A stretch of DNA of 64,000 bases from Mesorhizobium sp. (GTDB lineage: Bacteria; Pseudomonadota; Alphaproteobacteria; Rhizobiales; Rhizobiaceae): contig NZ_SUEG01000008.1 in NCBI RefSeq assembly GCF_005063415.1, positions 20,579-84,578 of the forward strand, read 5' to 3'. The notes beneath the pieces are model-generated. The model saw nothing but the letters and a program-made list of their open reading frames with translations, did not search any database and was not told the DNA's origin. Numbering within the stretch: the stretch's first letter is position 1; every line of letters begins with the position of its first letter. Of the stretch, positions 29,105 to 36,678 are shown piece after piece. A program made the translations under genes and the position numbers.

Positions 29105-30208
29105 ATGCGAATTGCTTTCTACGCGCCGCTGAAGTCGCCCAATCATCCCGTTGCCTCGGGCGACCGCCAGATGGCACGGATGCTGGTCAAGGCGCTGGAG
29201 CATGGAGGGCATAGCGTCGAACTGGCATCCGAATTGCGCTTCTATCTACGTGAACCGGATTCGAAAAGTTTCGATGCGCTCAAGTTCGATGCGCTCAAGA
29301 TCGACGCCCGGGAGGACGCCGCGCGGCTGGCAGGGCTTTGGGATCGTGACGGCAAGCCCGACCTGTGGTTCACCTATCATCCCTATTACAAGGCGCCCGA
29401 CCTGATCGGGCCCGAACTGGCGTTGGCCTTTGGCGTCCCCTATGTGACGGCGGAAGCCTCCTATTCGAGGCGGCGCAACACCGGCTTGTGGGCCGATACG
29501 CAAGCGTTGGTGGCGCGAGCCGTCGAACAGGCGGCGCTGAACATCTGCTTCACGCAAAGGGATCGTCAGGGACTGGCAGATGCGATACCCGACGCCGCTT
29601 TCGGCATGCTTTCGCCTTTCATCGACACATCGGGATTCCGGGAAACGCCGGCACGGGGTTGTCCGACGCGCCTCGTTACGGTCGCCATGATGCGCCCGGG
29701 CGACAAAGTCGAAAGCTATCGCATGCTGGCGCAAGCGCTCGGTTCGATCGGTCATGTGCCCTGGACCATGTCAGTCGTCGGGGACGGACCTGCGCGCGAA
29801 GAGGTCAAAGCGCAATTCGCCGGCTTGCCCGCCGACCGTATCGAATGGCTTGGCGCGATTGAGCCAGCCGCCGTGCCGGATGTCCTTTACAGTGGGGGAA
29901 TTTACGTCTGGCCGGGTTTCGGCGAGGCCTATGGCGTTGCCTATCTTGAAGCACAGGCCGCCGGCCTTCCGGTTGTGGCTCAGGACATCGCCGGCGTGCC
30001 GGAGGTCGTGCGGAATGGCCAGGCCGGGTTTCTCACCCCGCCGGGCGATGTGGCGGCATTCGCTTCTGCCATTGAAAGGCTTCTGGCTCGTAACGACGAA
30101 AGATCCATCATGGCCGCAGAAGCCAGACGTTTCATCCTCGAAGAACGTTCTCTCGGTGCTGCGGCGGCGCGTCTGGCCGAACTTCTTGCGACGATCCCGG
30201 TCTCATGA
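29105..30208 (+). CDS. Glycosyltransferase family 4
   Basis: 367 residues, GT-B fold. The N-terminus MRIAFYAPLKSPNHPVASGDR is a GT4 acceptor domain. The C-terminal donor domain has VVGDGPAREEV, IYVWPGFGEAYGVAYLEAQA (the EX7E-type region) and GVPEVVRNGQAGFLTPPGD. It transfers a sugar from a nucleotide donor, probably in surface-glycan assembly. Its stop overlaps the start of the deacetylase gene by ATGA, so the two are translationally coupled. It is divergent from the DUF3095 gene. Confidence 0.92.
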   Translation: MRIAFYAPLKSPNHPVASGDRQMARMLVKALEHGGHSVELASELRFYLREPDSKSFDALKFDALKIDAREDAARLAGLWDRDGKPDLWFTYHPYYKAPDLIGPELALAFGVPYVTAEASYSRRRNTGLWADTQALVARAVEQAALNICFTQRDRQGLADAIPDAAFGMLSPFIDTSGFRETPARGCPTRLVTVAMMRPGDKVESYRMLAQALGSIGHVPWTMSVVGDGPAREEVKAQFAGLPADRIEWLGAIEPAAVPDVLYSGGIYVWPGFGEAYGVAYLEAQAAGLPVVAQDIAGVPEVVRNGQAGFLTPPGDVAAFASAIERLLARNDERSIMAAEARRFILEERSLGAAAARLAELLATIPVS

Positions 30209-30981
30209 CATCAGATCAGATCTGGCAACCCTTGGTGGAGGAACTGGCGAGCCGGCAACGGGCAAACCGTAAGGCAGAGTTCTGGCTGCGCGACGACGAC
30301 GCCGTGGATCCGACGCCTGCGCTTGATCGGCTGCTCGACCTCACCGGTGAATTCGCGGTTCCGGTGACCCTGGCCGTCATTCCCGCCTTGACTGACGAGA
30401 AGCTTGCCGTTCGGCTTGACGAGGCGCCGCATGCCACGGTCGCCATCCATGGCTGGGCGCACCGAAATCATGCGCCCGAGGGCCAGAAGAAGCAGGAGCT
30501 CGGCGCGCATCGGCCACGCGAGGCGGTGCTCGATGATCTGGCTCGCGGGCTGTCGCACGTAACCGGCCTGCATGGCGCACGTGCCGTTCCGATGCTGGTG
30601 CCACCCTGGAACAGGATCGACGCCGGCTTGGTATCCGACCTTGGATCGATAGGATTTTCGGCATTGTCGGTCTATGGGCCGCCGAGGCCGGCTTCGCTGG
30701 CGGTCATCAACAGCAATGTCGACATCATGGATTGGCATGGTACGCGCGGCTGCTGCGATCACGGCCTATTGGTTCAGGCTATCATCGCGCAATTGCAGCA
30801 TGCATTCGATGGCGGCGAACCGGTCGGCCTGCTCACCCACCATCTCGTACATGATGAATCGGCCTGGCTTTTCCTCGAACGGCTGTTCACCGTCACCGCA
30901 CAGACTGAAGCCTGCGCATGGCTTCCGATCAGGACATTGATCGGGCGCAGCGCCGGCAGAGCAATTCCAGGAAAAGTGTGA
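30205..30981 (+). CDS. Polysaccharide deacetylase-like protein (CE4/NodB-related)
   Basis: 258 residues. AEFWLRDDDAVDPTPAL supplies the Asp pair expected at the metal site, VAIHGWAHRNHAP gives the HxxxH-like ligand motif, and MLVPPWNRID resembles CE4 motif 3. It probably removes acetyl or related groups from a glycan made with the preceding GT4. The last 8 codons and the TGA lie inside a repetitive intergenic element (30958-31020), so the native C-terminus may have been replaced. No signal peptide. Confidence 0.85.
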   Translation: MTSDQIWQPLVEELASRQRANRKAEFWLRDDDAVDPTPALDRLLDLTGEFAVPVTLAVIPALTDEKLAVRLDEAPHATVAIHGWAHRNHAPEGQKKQELGAHRPREAVLDDLARGLSHVTGLHGARAVPMLVPPWNRIDAGLVSDLGSIGFSALSVYGPPRPASLAVINSNVDIMDWHGTRGCCDHGLLVQAIIAQLQHAFDGGEPVGLLTHHLVHDESAWLFLERLFTVTAQTEACAWLPIRTLIGRSAGRAIPGKV

Positions 30982-31020
30982 ACGGTTTTCCGTCCGAAAT
31001 TGCGTCAACAAAGAGATAGA
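30958..31020. repeat. Short copy of an AGAGCAATTCC mosaic repeat
   Basis: The segment starts AGAGCAATTCCAGGAAAAGT and ends with AATTGCGTCAACAAAGAGATAGA. It matches the longer copy at 36551-36678, with the middle hairpin deleted. It begins inside the 3' end of the deacetylase gene and supplies its stop codon. Elements like this are common between genes in Mesorhizobium-type genomes (family knowledge). Confidence 0.75.
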
Positions 31021-31030
31021 GGAAAATAGC

Positions 31031-31885
31031 TCAGCGCTTTTTGCGCAATGAGACTGGAAGTTTGAGCGTCTGGCCATCCCGCGCGGCAAAAGCGCCGGTA
31101 AACCTGTCCTTGGCCAGTTTCTCGATCTTGTCCAGTTCCTTGTCGGTGCGTGTCGGATCGTGGTGAAACAGGGCAAGCCCGCGCGCACCCGCCGCCTCAC
31201 AGAGCTTGACGCCCTGTTGCCACGTCGAGTGCCCGTAACCGCGGCGGCGTTCCATTTCCTCCTCGGTGTAGGTGCAATCGTAAATGACGAGGTCGGCATC
31301 TTCGATCAGGCCGAGCACCGCCTGATCGAGTTTGTCCGGCTCGTGCTCAGTGTCTGTGATCACCGCCACGACGCGGCCGCCCCATTCGACCCGGTAGCCT
31401 ATGCAGCCGCCCGGATGGATAAGACTGCCCGTTCGGACCACCACCCCTTCGCGCGGGCGAAGCACGTCTCCGGATACGAAATCGCGATAGTCGAGGCTTG
31501 CCTTGCAGGCCTCCAGTTTCACCGGAAACCACGGCGGCCGCATGAACTCATCGACCATCTGCCGGGTCGTCATGTGTCCTGCAAGATGCCCGGACCAAAG
31601 CGTAACCTTGGCGCTCCGGTCATAGATCGGCGCAAAAGACGGCAGCCCGATGATGTGATCGTAATGGCAATGGGTGAAAAGCAGGTCGAAATCGGTCACG
31701 CCCAACGCCTGAAGCGCCGCGCCGGCAGGCCGTAGGCCAGAGCCTGCGTCGAACAGAAGCGTATGCTTACCGCATCGCATCTCGACGCAGATTGAGTTGC
31801 CGCCATAGCGAGAGAATTCTGGCCCTGATACCGAAATGCTGCCGCGGACACCCCAAAACCTGACCAGGAAAACGTTGTCGTCCAT
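31031..31885 (-). CDS. Metallo-beta-lactamase fold hydrolase
   Basis: About 284 residues. The motif THCHYDHIIG gives the HxHxDH metal ligands, and ITDTEHEPDKLDQAV with YGHSTWQQGV supplies later ligands, as in the RNase Z/PhnP-like branch. The N-terminus VRFWGVRGSISVSGPEFSRYGG is the hallmark of a subgroup often found beside signalling proteins. It probably hydrolyses a phosphodiester, possibly a cyclic nucleotide (inference from neighbours). ATG 31885 is chosen because GGGG lies five bases upstream. It sits downstream of a cyclic-nucleotide-binding protein gene. Confidence 0.88.
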   Translation of the reverse strand: MDDNVFLVRFWGVRGSISVSGPEFSRYGGNSICVEMRCGKHTLLFDAGSGLRPAGAALQALGVTDFDLLFTHCHYDHIIGLPSFAPIYDRSAKVTLWSGHLAGHMTTRQMVDEFMRPPWFPVKLEACKASLDYRDFVSGDVLRPREGVVVRTGSLIHPGGCIGYRVEWGGRVVAVITDTEHEPDKLDQAVLGLIEDADLVIYDCTYTEEEMERRRGYGHSTWQQGVKLCEAAGARGLALFHHDPTRTDKELDKIEKLAKDRFTGAFAARDGQTLKLPVSLRKKR

Positions 31886-31990
31886 GCTACCCCTTCGCCC
31901 ATCATATCCAAACAACTGCTGCTAGGCGAGACAGGCTTTGTCCGGGTGATCTTCTCAGCGAGAGGACAGTGCCGTCACGACGGCGAGGCG

Positions 31991-32440
31991 TCATTTGGCG
32001 CTTCGTGCGTCGATCAGATCCGCGGTCGTATGGCTTAGGCGATCGGCAAGAACCCGCAATATCTCGATGGTCATTTCCGGGAACTCCCTCATAAGCCTCA
32101 GGAAATGATCCTTGCGGATTCTCAGGGCTTCCAGCGGACTTGCCGCTCTGACGGTGGCAGTGCGGGAGCTGTTGCACAATATGGCGATCTCGCCAACGAT
32201 CGAATTTGGCTCCAGTTCGGCAACTTTTATCGGTCCGCTGTCGGAATCGACAAGAATATCCGCCCTGCCTGAAAGGATGACATAGGCGGCGTCTCCCTCG
32301 TCGCCCTGCCGGAAAAGGATCTGGCCGGCGCTGTAGCTCACACGATCGGATGTGAACGCAAGCAGCTTGAGCTTTGTCGGCTCGATGGCAGAGAACAAGG
32401 GAACGCGTTGCAGCATTCCAACTTCATCCTTGAGCAGCAT
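31991..32440 (-). CDS. Cyclic-nucleotide-binding domain protein (stand-alone)
   Basis: 149 residues consisting almost entirely of one cNMP-binding domain. GQILFRQGDEGDAAYVILSG is the beta-barrel start, and VGEIAILCNSSRTATVRAAS is the phosphate-binding cassette with the Glu and Arg that contact the cyclic phosphate and ribose, so binding looks intact. No DNA-binding helix-turn-helix is present, unlike Crp. It sits between the degenerate ABC-exporter-like gene and the metallo-beta-lactamase gene on the same strand and probably transmits a cAMP or cGMP signal to a neighbour. Confidence 0.9.
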   Translation of the reverse strand: MLLKDEVGMLQRVPLFSAIEPTKLKLLAFTSDRVSYSAGQILFRQGDEGDAAYVILSGRADILVDSDSGPIKVAELEPNSIVGEIAILCNSSRTATVRAASPLEALRIRKDHFLRLMREFPEMTIEILRVLADRLSHTTADLIDARSAK

Positions 32441-32475
32441 TGTCGCAAACCTTCCAAAATTCGCGTTTGCCAGAC

Positions 32476-32600
32476 TAGAGCAACGGACGCCCAGATGGAA
32501 TCAATTCTCTTTCCGGGATGGCGAGACAAACCACGCGAAAGGCCGCGAGCCCGATGTCGTGCACCGGCAGAATGATCCCATCTGCATGTCCGTTGCTCTA
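32476..32600. repeat. Inverted-repeat element with TAGAGCAACGGAC ends
   Basis: Two arms of 28 bases face each other at the ends (TAGAGCAACGGAC, a three-base difference, CAGATGG, then ATCA after one difference), with 24 of 28 positions matching. About 70 bases lie between them. The element fills the gap between two minus-strand genes, and its right edge supplies the TAG stop of the ABC-exporter-like gene. The AGAGC ends resemble those of the repeats at 30958 and 36551, suggesting one family of non-autonomous elements. Confidence 0.7.
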
Positions 32601-35312
32601 TGACAACAGTTCCTTGAAGATACCGTTCCCTGCCAAAAGTGTCTCGTGTGATCCGTCTTCCGCCAATTGACCCGAGTCGAAGACGATAACCCGATCGAAC
32701 ATCATCGCCATTGCCGGATTCGTCACGACCCACACAATTGCCGGCGAATGGCCGTCGCGCCTGGCTTCCTCGAGCACATTTCGCAGCACCTTATCCTGCA
32801 TGCGCTGGTCGAGCGCCGACAGCGGCCGGTTGAGAATGAGAAAATCGGGACGCTTGAGCAAGGCACGGGCAACATCGAGCTTCTGTCGCTGTCCACCGGT
32901 GAGCCGCCTGCCGCCGGAGCCGACGTTGAAGTCCAGGCCGACATCCAGAAGTTCGCCATAAAGCCCCAGTTCGTCAAGAATGTCATAGACGATGGAGCGT
33001 ATGCGGTCCGGCGCGTCGGGATGATTGTTGCCCACACGCCCGAACAGGACATTATCCATGACGGTGGCCGCGGCAATGTATTTGGCAGGATCATACCGTT
33101 CGACCGCATTGTGCAGCTCGGGCGGCAGGTCTTCATAGAACCGGTTGCGTGCAGCGACGATCTTGCTCATCAGCTCGTCGCTCAGCAGGCCGAAGCGGTG
33201 CCGGGGCTCGATATAGGCAAAGCTCAAGGTGACGATCATGGCGCGATCGTGCTCCGGAACCGCCTCGTAGGGACGGTTCTTGAGCCGTTGCAGCAAGGTT
33301 TCGTAGGCGGGTATCTCCTCCGCGCTCATGAAGGCAAGCTGCTGGAAGAACTGGTGATCGGGCGGCAGGTCGGCAAACAGCTCGATCGCCTGTTTGGCGA
33401 TCTCCAAGCCCATTTCGTAGAGCGTGCGGTCGAGGCCGGCTTGCCTCAGCACGGAAGCAAAATAGGGATTGGCCGCCAGGGCCCTGTCGGCCAGTTCGGG
33501 GCCGGCGGCAGCGCCGAAGAGCAGGTTTTGGCCGATCGTTGCTTCCTTATTGTACGCGCCCGGTTCGAAAGGAACCACCAGTCCGCTCAGCCCTTCTTGT
33601 TCCAGCCGGGTCCGCAGCGCCGCACGCAGCTCGACGATCCGCCTGGCAAGTTCCGTGTGACGCGTGAGGTCGGCCGAAGAGCGCAAGCCAAGATCCAGAA
33701 TGTCGCGCGACAGAACAACCGCGTCGAGCACCCGACGCACGGCTTCAAAGAGGTCGTGCGGGCCGGTAGCGCCAGCCGAAGCATAGTTGATCCAGTCGCT
33801 GTGGATATCAAGATCCGGATTGCCCGACCGGCGCGCCTCGTGGATGTTCCAGCGGTGCTGTTCTGCCGCAGCACCGTCATAAGGCACCGATGTCAGCGGC
33901 GCATGCTTCAACCCGTAGAGCAGGTTGTCGCGGAGGCTTGCCTGGAACAGGAAAACATCCGACGAGGCATACGACATGCGCCGTCCGGTTACTGCTTCGG
34001 GGAGTTCAAGCAGGTCGTCGGTGCCCGAAGCGACCCTTCCGCTGTCCGGCCAGTTCAGCCGCGCGAAGGCTTCTGCAAGCGCCTCCGCTCCACCTGTTGC
34101 GGTACTGACCAGCGCCACCGTCTCACCCGGCTTGACCTGGAGGGAGATGCGGTTGAGAAGCATTGCACCGCCATCGTCTGCTATGGACAGATTGATCGCC
34201 GAGAGCGGCTTGGTCATCGGATCGGGATCGTCGATCGTCAATGCCCCGATTTTCGGCGCGATGAGACCTTCGACGGTGAACTGTTCAACGACCTGTTGAT
34301 ATTTGACCTGGACATCCTGCCGATCCTGATCCCAGTCGATCAGTTCCTTCATCGGTCCGGGCAGGTCCTTGTAGGCGCCGATCACGGCCACGAGCTGGCC
34401 GACGTCCAGCCGCCCCAGGATAACCAGATACCCGCCGATCATGTAGAACAGAAAGGGCGTGAGCTGCGCGAGAAAATTATTGAGGAACTTCACCATGAAC
34501 TTCCATTGGTAAAGATCGAAGCGGATCTTGAAGATGAGCCCGAGCCGGGCAGCTATGTCGGCGCGCTCGTAGTTTGATGTATCGTGGACGTGAACCGCGC
34601 CGATGCCGTCGACGATTTCGCCAACCCGGCCCGAAAGCGCGCGCGCCGTCAACTGCCGTTGGCGCCCGAGCACGATCAGCCGCCGCCGCATTCGCGGGAT
34701 GAGCACGATCTGGATCGCCACGATCACGACCGCTATCATTCCGAGCCAGACGTTCTGGATCATGATGAACAGCATGGCCGTCAGCGCCTGGCCGCCGAGC
34801 AGCACCGGCTGCAGGAAGGCGTCGCCGATGAAGCCGCCCAGCGGCTCCACCTCGTCCTTCACCATAGTCGCCACTTCGGCGGATTTGACCCGCTTGAAGT
34901 AAACCGGCGGAAAACGCAGCACACGGTCGACCAGATCGAAGCGGATACGCCGCAGCATGCGTTCGCCGAGGCGGCCCTTGTAGGTGTTGATGTAGAATTT
35001 GAACAGGCCGTTGATGACGACTAGCAAGAGGAACACAAGGCTCAGGGCAAACAGGGTCTCTTTGCGGTCGAGCTGAAAACCGGAGAAGAACTGGACCTCT
35101 CCAATGAACGGCAGGTTATAGTGTAGCCTCATGAATGGCTGGGTCGCGCCCGGTTGCTCGAAGCCGCGACCTTGGATCGGTCCGTTGACGATCAGCTTCG
35201 GCAGGTCGAAGGACATGAAATACGGGATCATCGAAAGCACGACGATCATCAATATCCAGAGCTGCTGCTTCTTGGTGTGCGTCCAGATATAGCGGGCTAG
35301 GCTGGCTTCCAT
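32598..35312 (-). CDS. ABC-exporter-like protein with degenerate ATPase domain and large insertion
   Basis: 904 residues from ATG 35312. Residues about 10-340 form an exporter-type membrane domain (LWILMIVVLSMIPYF, LFALSLVFLLLVVINGLF, LFIMIQNVWLGMIAVVIV). The ATPase domain begins near 385, but the Walker A position reads LVSTATGGAEA (no Lys), the Q-loop position has Ser, Walker B reads LILNRPLSALD (Asn-Arg for Asp-Glu) and the H-loop His is Asn (VVTNPAM). The signature LTGGQRQK and D-loop SALD remain. About 290 extra residues lie between Q-loop and signature, and NxxxG-type segments (RDNLLYG, GQNLLFG, MDNVLFG) recur three times. It is probably inactive as an ATPase and may be a scaffold or regulated membrane protein. 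It lies upstream of the cNMP-binding gene. Confidence 0.88.
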   Translation of the reverse strand: MEASLARYIWTHTKKQQLWILMIVVLSMIPYFMSFDLPKLIVNGPIQGRGFEQPGATQPFMRLHYNLPFIGEVQFFSGFQLDRKETLFALSLVFLLLVVINGLFKFYINTYKGRLGERMLRRIRFDLVDRVLRFPPVYFKRVKSAEVATMVKDEVEPLGGFIGDAFLQPVLLGGQALTAMLFIMIQNVWLGMIAVVIVAIQIVLIPRMRRRLIVLGRQRQLTARALSGRVGEIVDGIGAVHVHDTSNYERADIAARLGLIFKIRFDLYQWKFMVKFLNNFLAQLTPFLFYMIGGYLVILGRLDVGQLVAVIGAYKDLPGPMKELIDWDQDRQDVQVKYQQVVEQFTVEGLIAPKIGALTIDDPDPMTKPLSAINLSIADDGGAMLLNRISLQVKPGETVALVSTATGGAEALAEAFARLNWPDSGRVASGTDDLLELPEAVTGRRMSYASSDVFLFQASLRDNLLYGLKHAPLTSVPYDGAAAEQHRWNIHEARRSGNPDLDIHSDWINYASAGATGPHDLFEAVRRVLDAVVLSRDILDLGLRSSADLTRHTELARRIVELRAALRTRLEQEGLSGLVVPFEPGAYNKEATIGQNLLFGAAAGPELADRALAANPYFASVLRQAGLDRTLYEMGLEIAKQAIELFADLPPDHQFFQQLAFMSAEEIPAYETLLQRLKNRPYEAVPEHDRAMIVTLSFAYIEPRHRFGLLSDELMSKIVAARNRFYEDLPPELHNAVERYDPAKYIAAATVMDNVLFGRVGNNHPDAPDRIRSIVYDILDELGLYGELLDVGLDFNVGSGGRRLTGGQRQKLDVARALLKRPDFLILNRPLSALDQRMQDKVLRNVLEEARRDGHSPAIVWVVTNPAMAMMFDRVIVFDSGQLAEDGSHETLLAGNGIFKELLS

Positions 35313-35329
35313 ATGCGACTGTGGACCCT

Positions 35330-35695
35330 TCAGTTGGAAGGATGCAGGATGTAAAAGCACCTGCTGGCGAATGGCGTATCGGCAATTTCTTCGTCGCCAA
35401 CGGCAAGCTCGAAGCTGCTGTGCACGGACTTTGTACTGCGCTCAACGATGCAGGGAACCTGCGAGGCGGCGCGATCCGGTTCCGGCGGATGGTAGATGAC
35501 AACGACATGGGCATTGTTGATCGGCGAAGAAAGCAGCTGGCCAAACGGTTCGCGGCTTCCGTAGGGCTTTGGCGAACAGCCGAACAGCACGAGGCCGCAG
35601 CTGCGCGGCTGGTGCCGGCGGATGGACGCCGATGATCCGGACAGATGCAACAGGCACTCTCCGGCACCGGGCAATAGCCAAGCGGCTTGCAGCAT
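35330..35695 (-). CDS. Hypothetical 121-residue protein
   Basis: A frame ending at 35330, only 17 bp before the ABC-exporter-like start, contains LLHLSGSSASIRRHQPRS, GLVLFGCSPKPYGSREPF, NNAHVVVIYHPPEPDR and EEIADTPFASRCFYILHPS. The alternating hydrophobic strands look like a real soluble domain. No signal peptide or known motif was recognised. ATG 35695 is a provisional start (GTG six bases upstream also possible) and no strong ribosome-binding site is visible. It is divergent from a methyltransferase-like gene, and its position suggests an operon with the exporter-like and cNMP-binding genes. Confidence 0.55.
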   Translation of the reverse strand: MLQAAWLLPGAGECLLHLSGSSASIRRHQPRSCGLVLFGCSPKPYGSREPFGQLLSSPINNAHVVVIYHPPEPDRAASQVPCIVERSTKSVHSSFELAVGDEEIADTPFASRCFYILHPSN

Positions 35696-35777
35696 GATCA
35701 CGTCCGCGGAATCAAACAGTCTTGCGGGAGGCAAGATTGCGTTGTGTCGCCCAAAATCCCAACATACAAGACGAATT

Positions 35778-36449
35778 ATGATGGATGTCACGCAACCACG
35801 CAATGCCATGGACTGGCACGAGCAAGCCTTGGACCTCACGCGGGGAATTGCTGCTTATGTCGACTGCCCTCTCGTGGCAGGCCTGGCGCGCGTCGTCGCC
35901 AAGCATCCGAAGGCCGATATCGCCAACGCCTTCAACCACAAGCAGGTCGCCTGCAAGATGTGGGCGCTCGACAGGCTGTTCGAAAGCTGCGGCGGCCGGT
36001 TCGAGCACATATGGGTTCTGGGTGGATGGTACGGCGTATTGCCTGCAATGCTTTTCAACGATGCCCGCTTCGACATCGCGGCGGTCGATAGCATCGACAT
36101 CGATCCCGAAGTCGCGCCGGTCGCCCGGACCCTCAACCGGGAAGCCGGCGACCGGTTCCGGGCGCTGACGGCAGATATGTACGAACTCGACTATGCGGCC
36201 GGGCGGCCCGACCTGATGGTCAATACGAGCTGCGAACACATAGCCGATCTGCGCGCCTGGCTTGCTCTGCTTCCGCGGGGCACGAATGTACTGCTGCAAT
36301 CGAACGATTATTTCAGCGAGCCGACGCACATCAACTGCGTGGCTTCACTTGCAGCCTTCGAAGCAATGGCGGCGCTACGGGAGGTGCGCTTCTCCGGCGA
36401 ACTGCCGACAAAAAATTATACGCGCTTCATGCTGATTGGAACTGTTTAA
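35778..36449 (+). CDS. SAM-methyltransferase-like protein
   Basis: About 223 residues from ATG 35778. HIWVLGGWYGVLPAMLF occupies the motif I position of a class I methyltransferase, followed by IAAVDSIDIDPEVAPVAR (acidic residue of strand 2) and LMVNTSCEHIADLRAWLALLPRGTNVLLQSND. Motif I is poor in glycines, so SAM binding is plausible but unproven. A longer frame opens at 35622, but the extension has no family likeness. Its TAA stop overlaps the first bases of an intergenic repeat. Confidence 0.75.
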   Translation: MMDVTQPRNAMDWHEQALDLTRGIAAYVDCPLVAGLARVVAKHPKADIANAFNHKQVACKMWALDRLFESCGGRFEHIWVLGGWYGVLPAMLFNDARFDIAAVDSIDIDPEVAPVARTLNREAGDRFRALTADMYELDYAAGRPDLMVNTSCEHIADLRAWLALLPRGTNVLLQSNDYFSEPTHINCVASLAAFEAMAALREVRFSGELPTKNYTRFMLIGTV

Positions 36450-36550
36450 TGCATTTCGCCCAAAAGTGCGTAGCGGTTTTGGGACAACGACATGCATAAA
36501 AACAGGACTTGAAGCGCGTCGCACGAATCGCACCAGACGCGACGCGCGTT
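36450..36550. repeat. Mosaic intergenic repeat, ATGCAT-bounded hairpin plus GCGTCGC inverted repeat
   Basis: ATGCATTTCGCCCAAAAGTG forms a hairpin with the later GGTTTTGGGACAACGACATG (CCCAAAA pairs with TTTTGGG, and ATGCA with TGCAT). After it, GCGCGTCGC faces GCGACGCGC. The block fills the gap between two convergent genes together with the next repeat and may act as a bidirectional terminator. Confidence 0.65.
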
Positions 36551-36678
36551 AGAGCAATTCCAGGAAAAGTGTGAAACGGTTTTCCCGGGAAAAAGCGCGT
36601 AGCGCTTTCCCTTGGGAATTGCGTCAAAACAAAGAGATAGAGCGGTTCGGCGTTTCCGTGAACCGATGAACCGCTCTA
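36551..36678. repeat. Long copy of the AGAGCAATTCC mosaic repeat
   Basis: It starts AGAGCAATTCCAGGAAAAGT and contains three nested inverted repeats: GCAATTCC with GGAATTGC, GGGAAA-AGCGC with GCGCTTTCCC, and AGAGCGGTTC with GAACCGCTCT. Its right edge overlaps the TAG stop of the next minus-strand gene. The copy at 30958 lacks the middle module. No coding capacity was seen. Confidence 0.75.

Noticed and set aside
32667..34577. 636-codon plus-strand open frame
   Set aside because: It is antisense to the exporter-like gene, whose membrane domain and LTGGQRQK motif show the minus strand to be coding.
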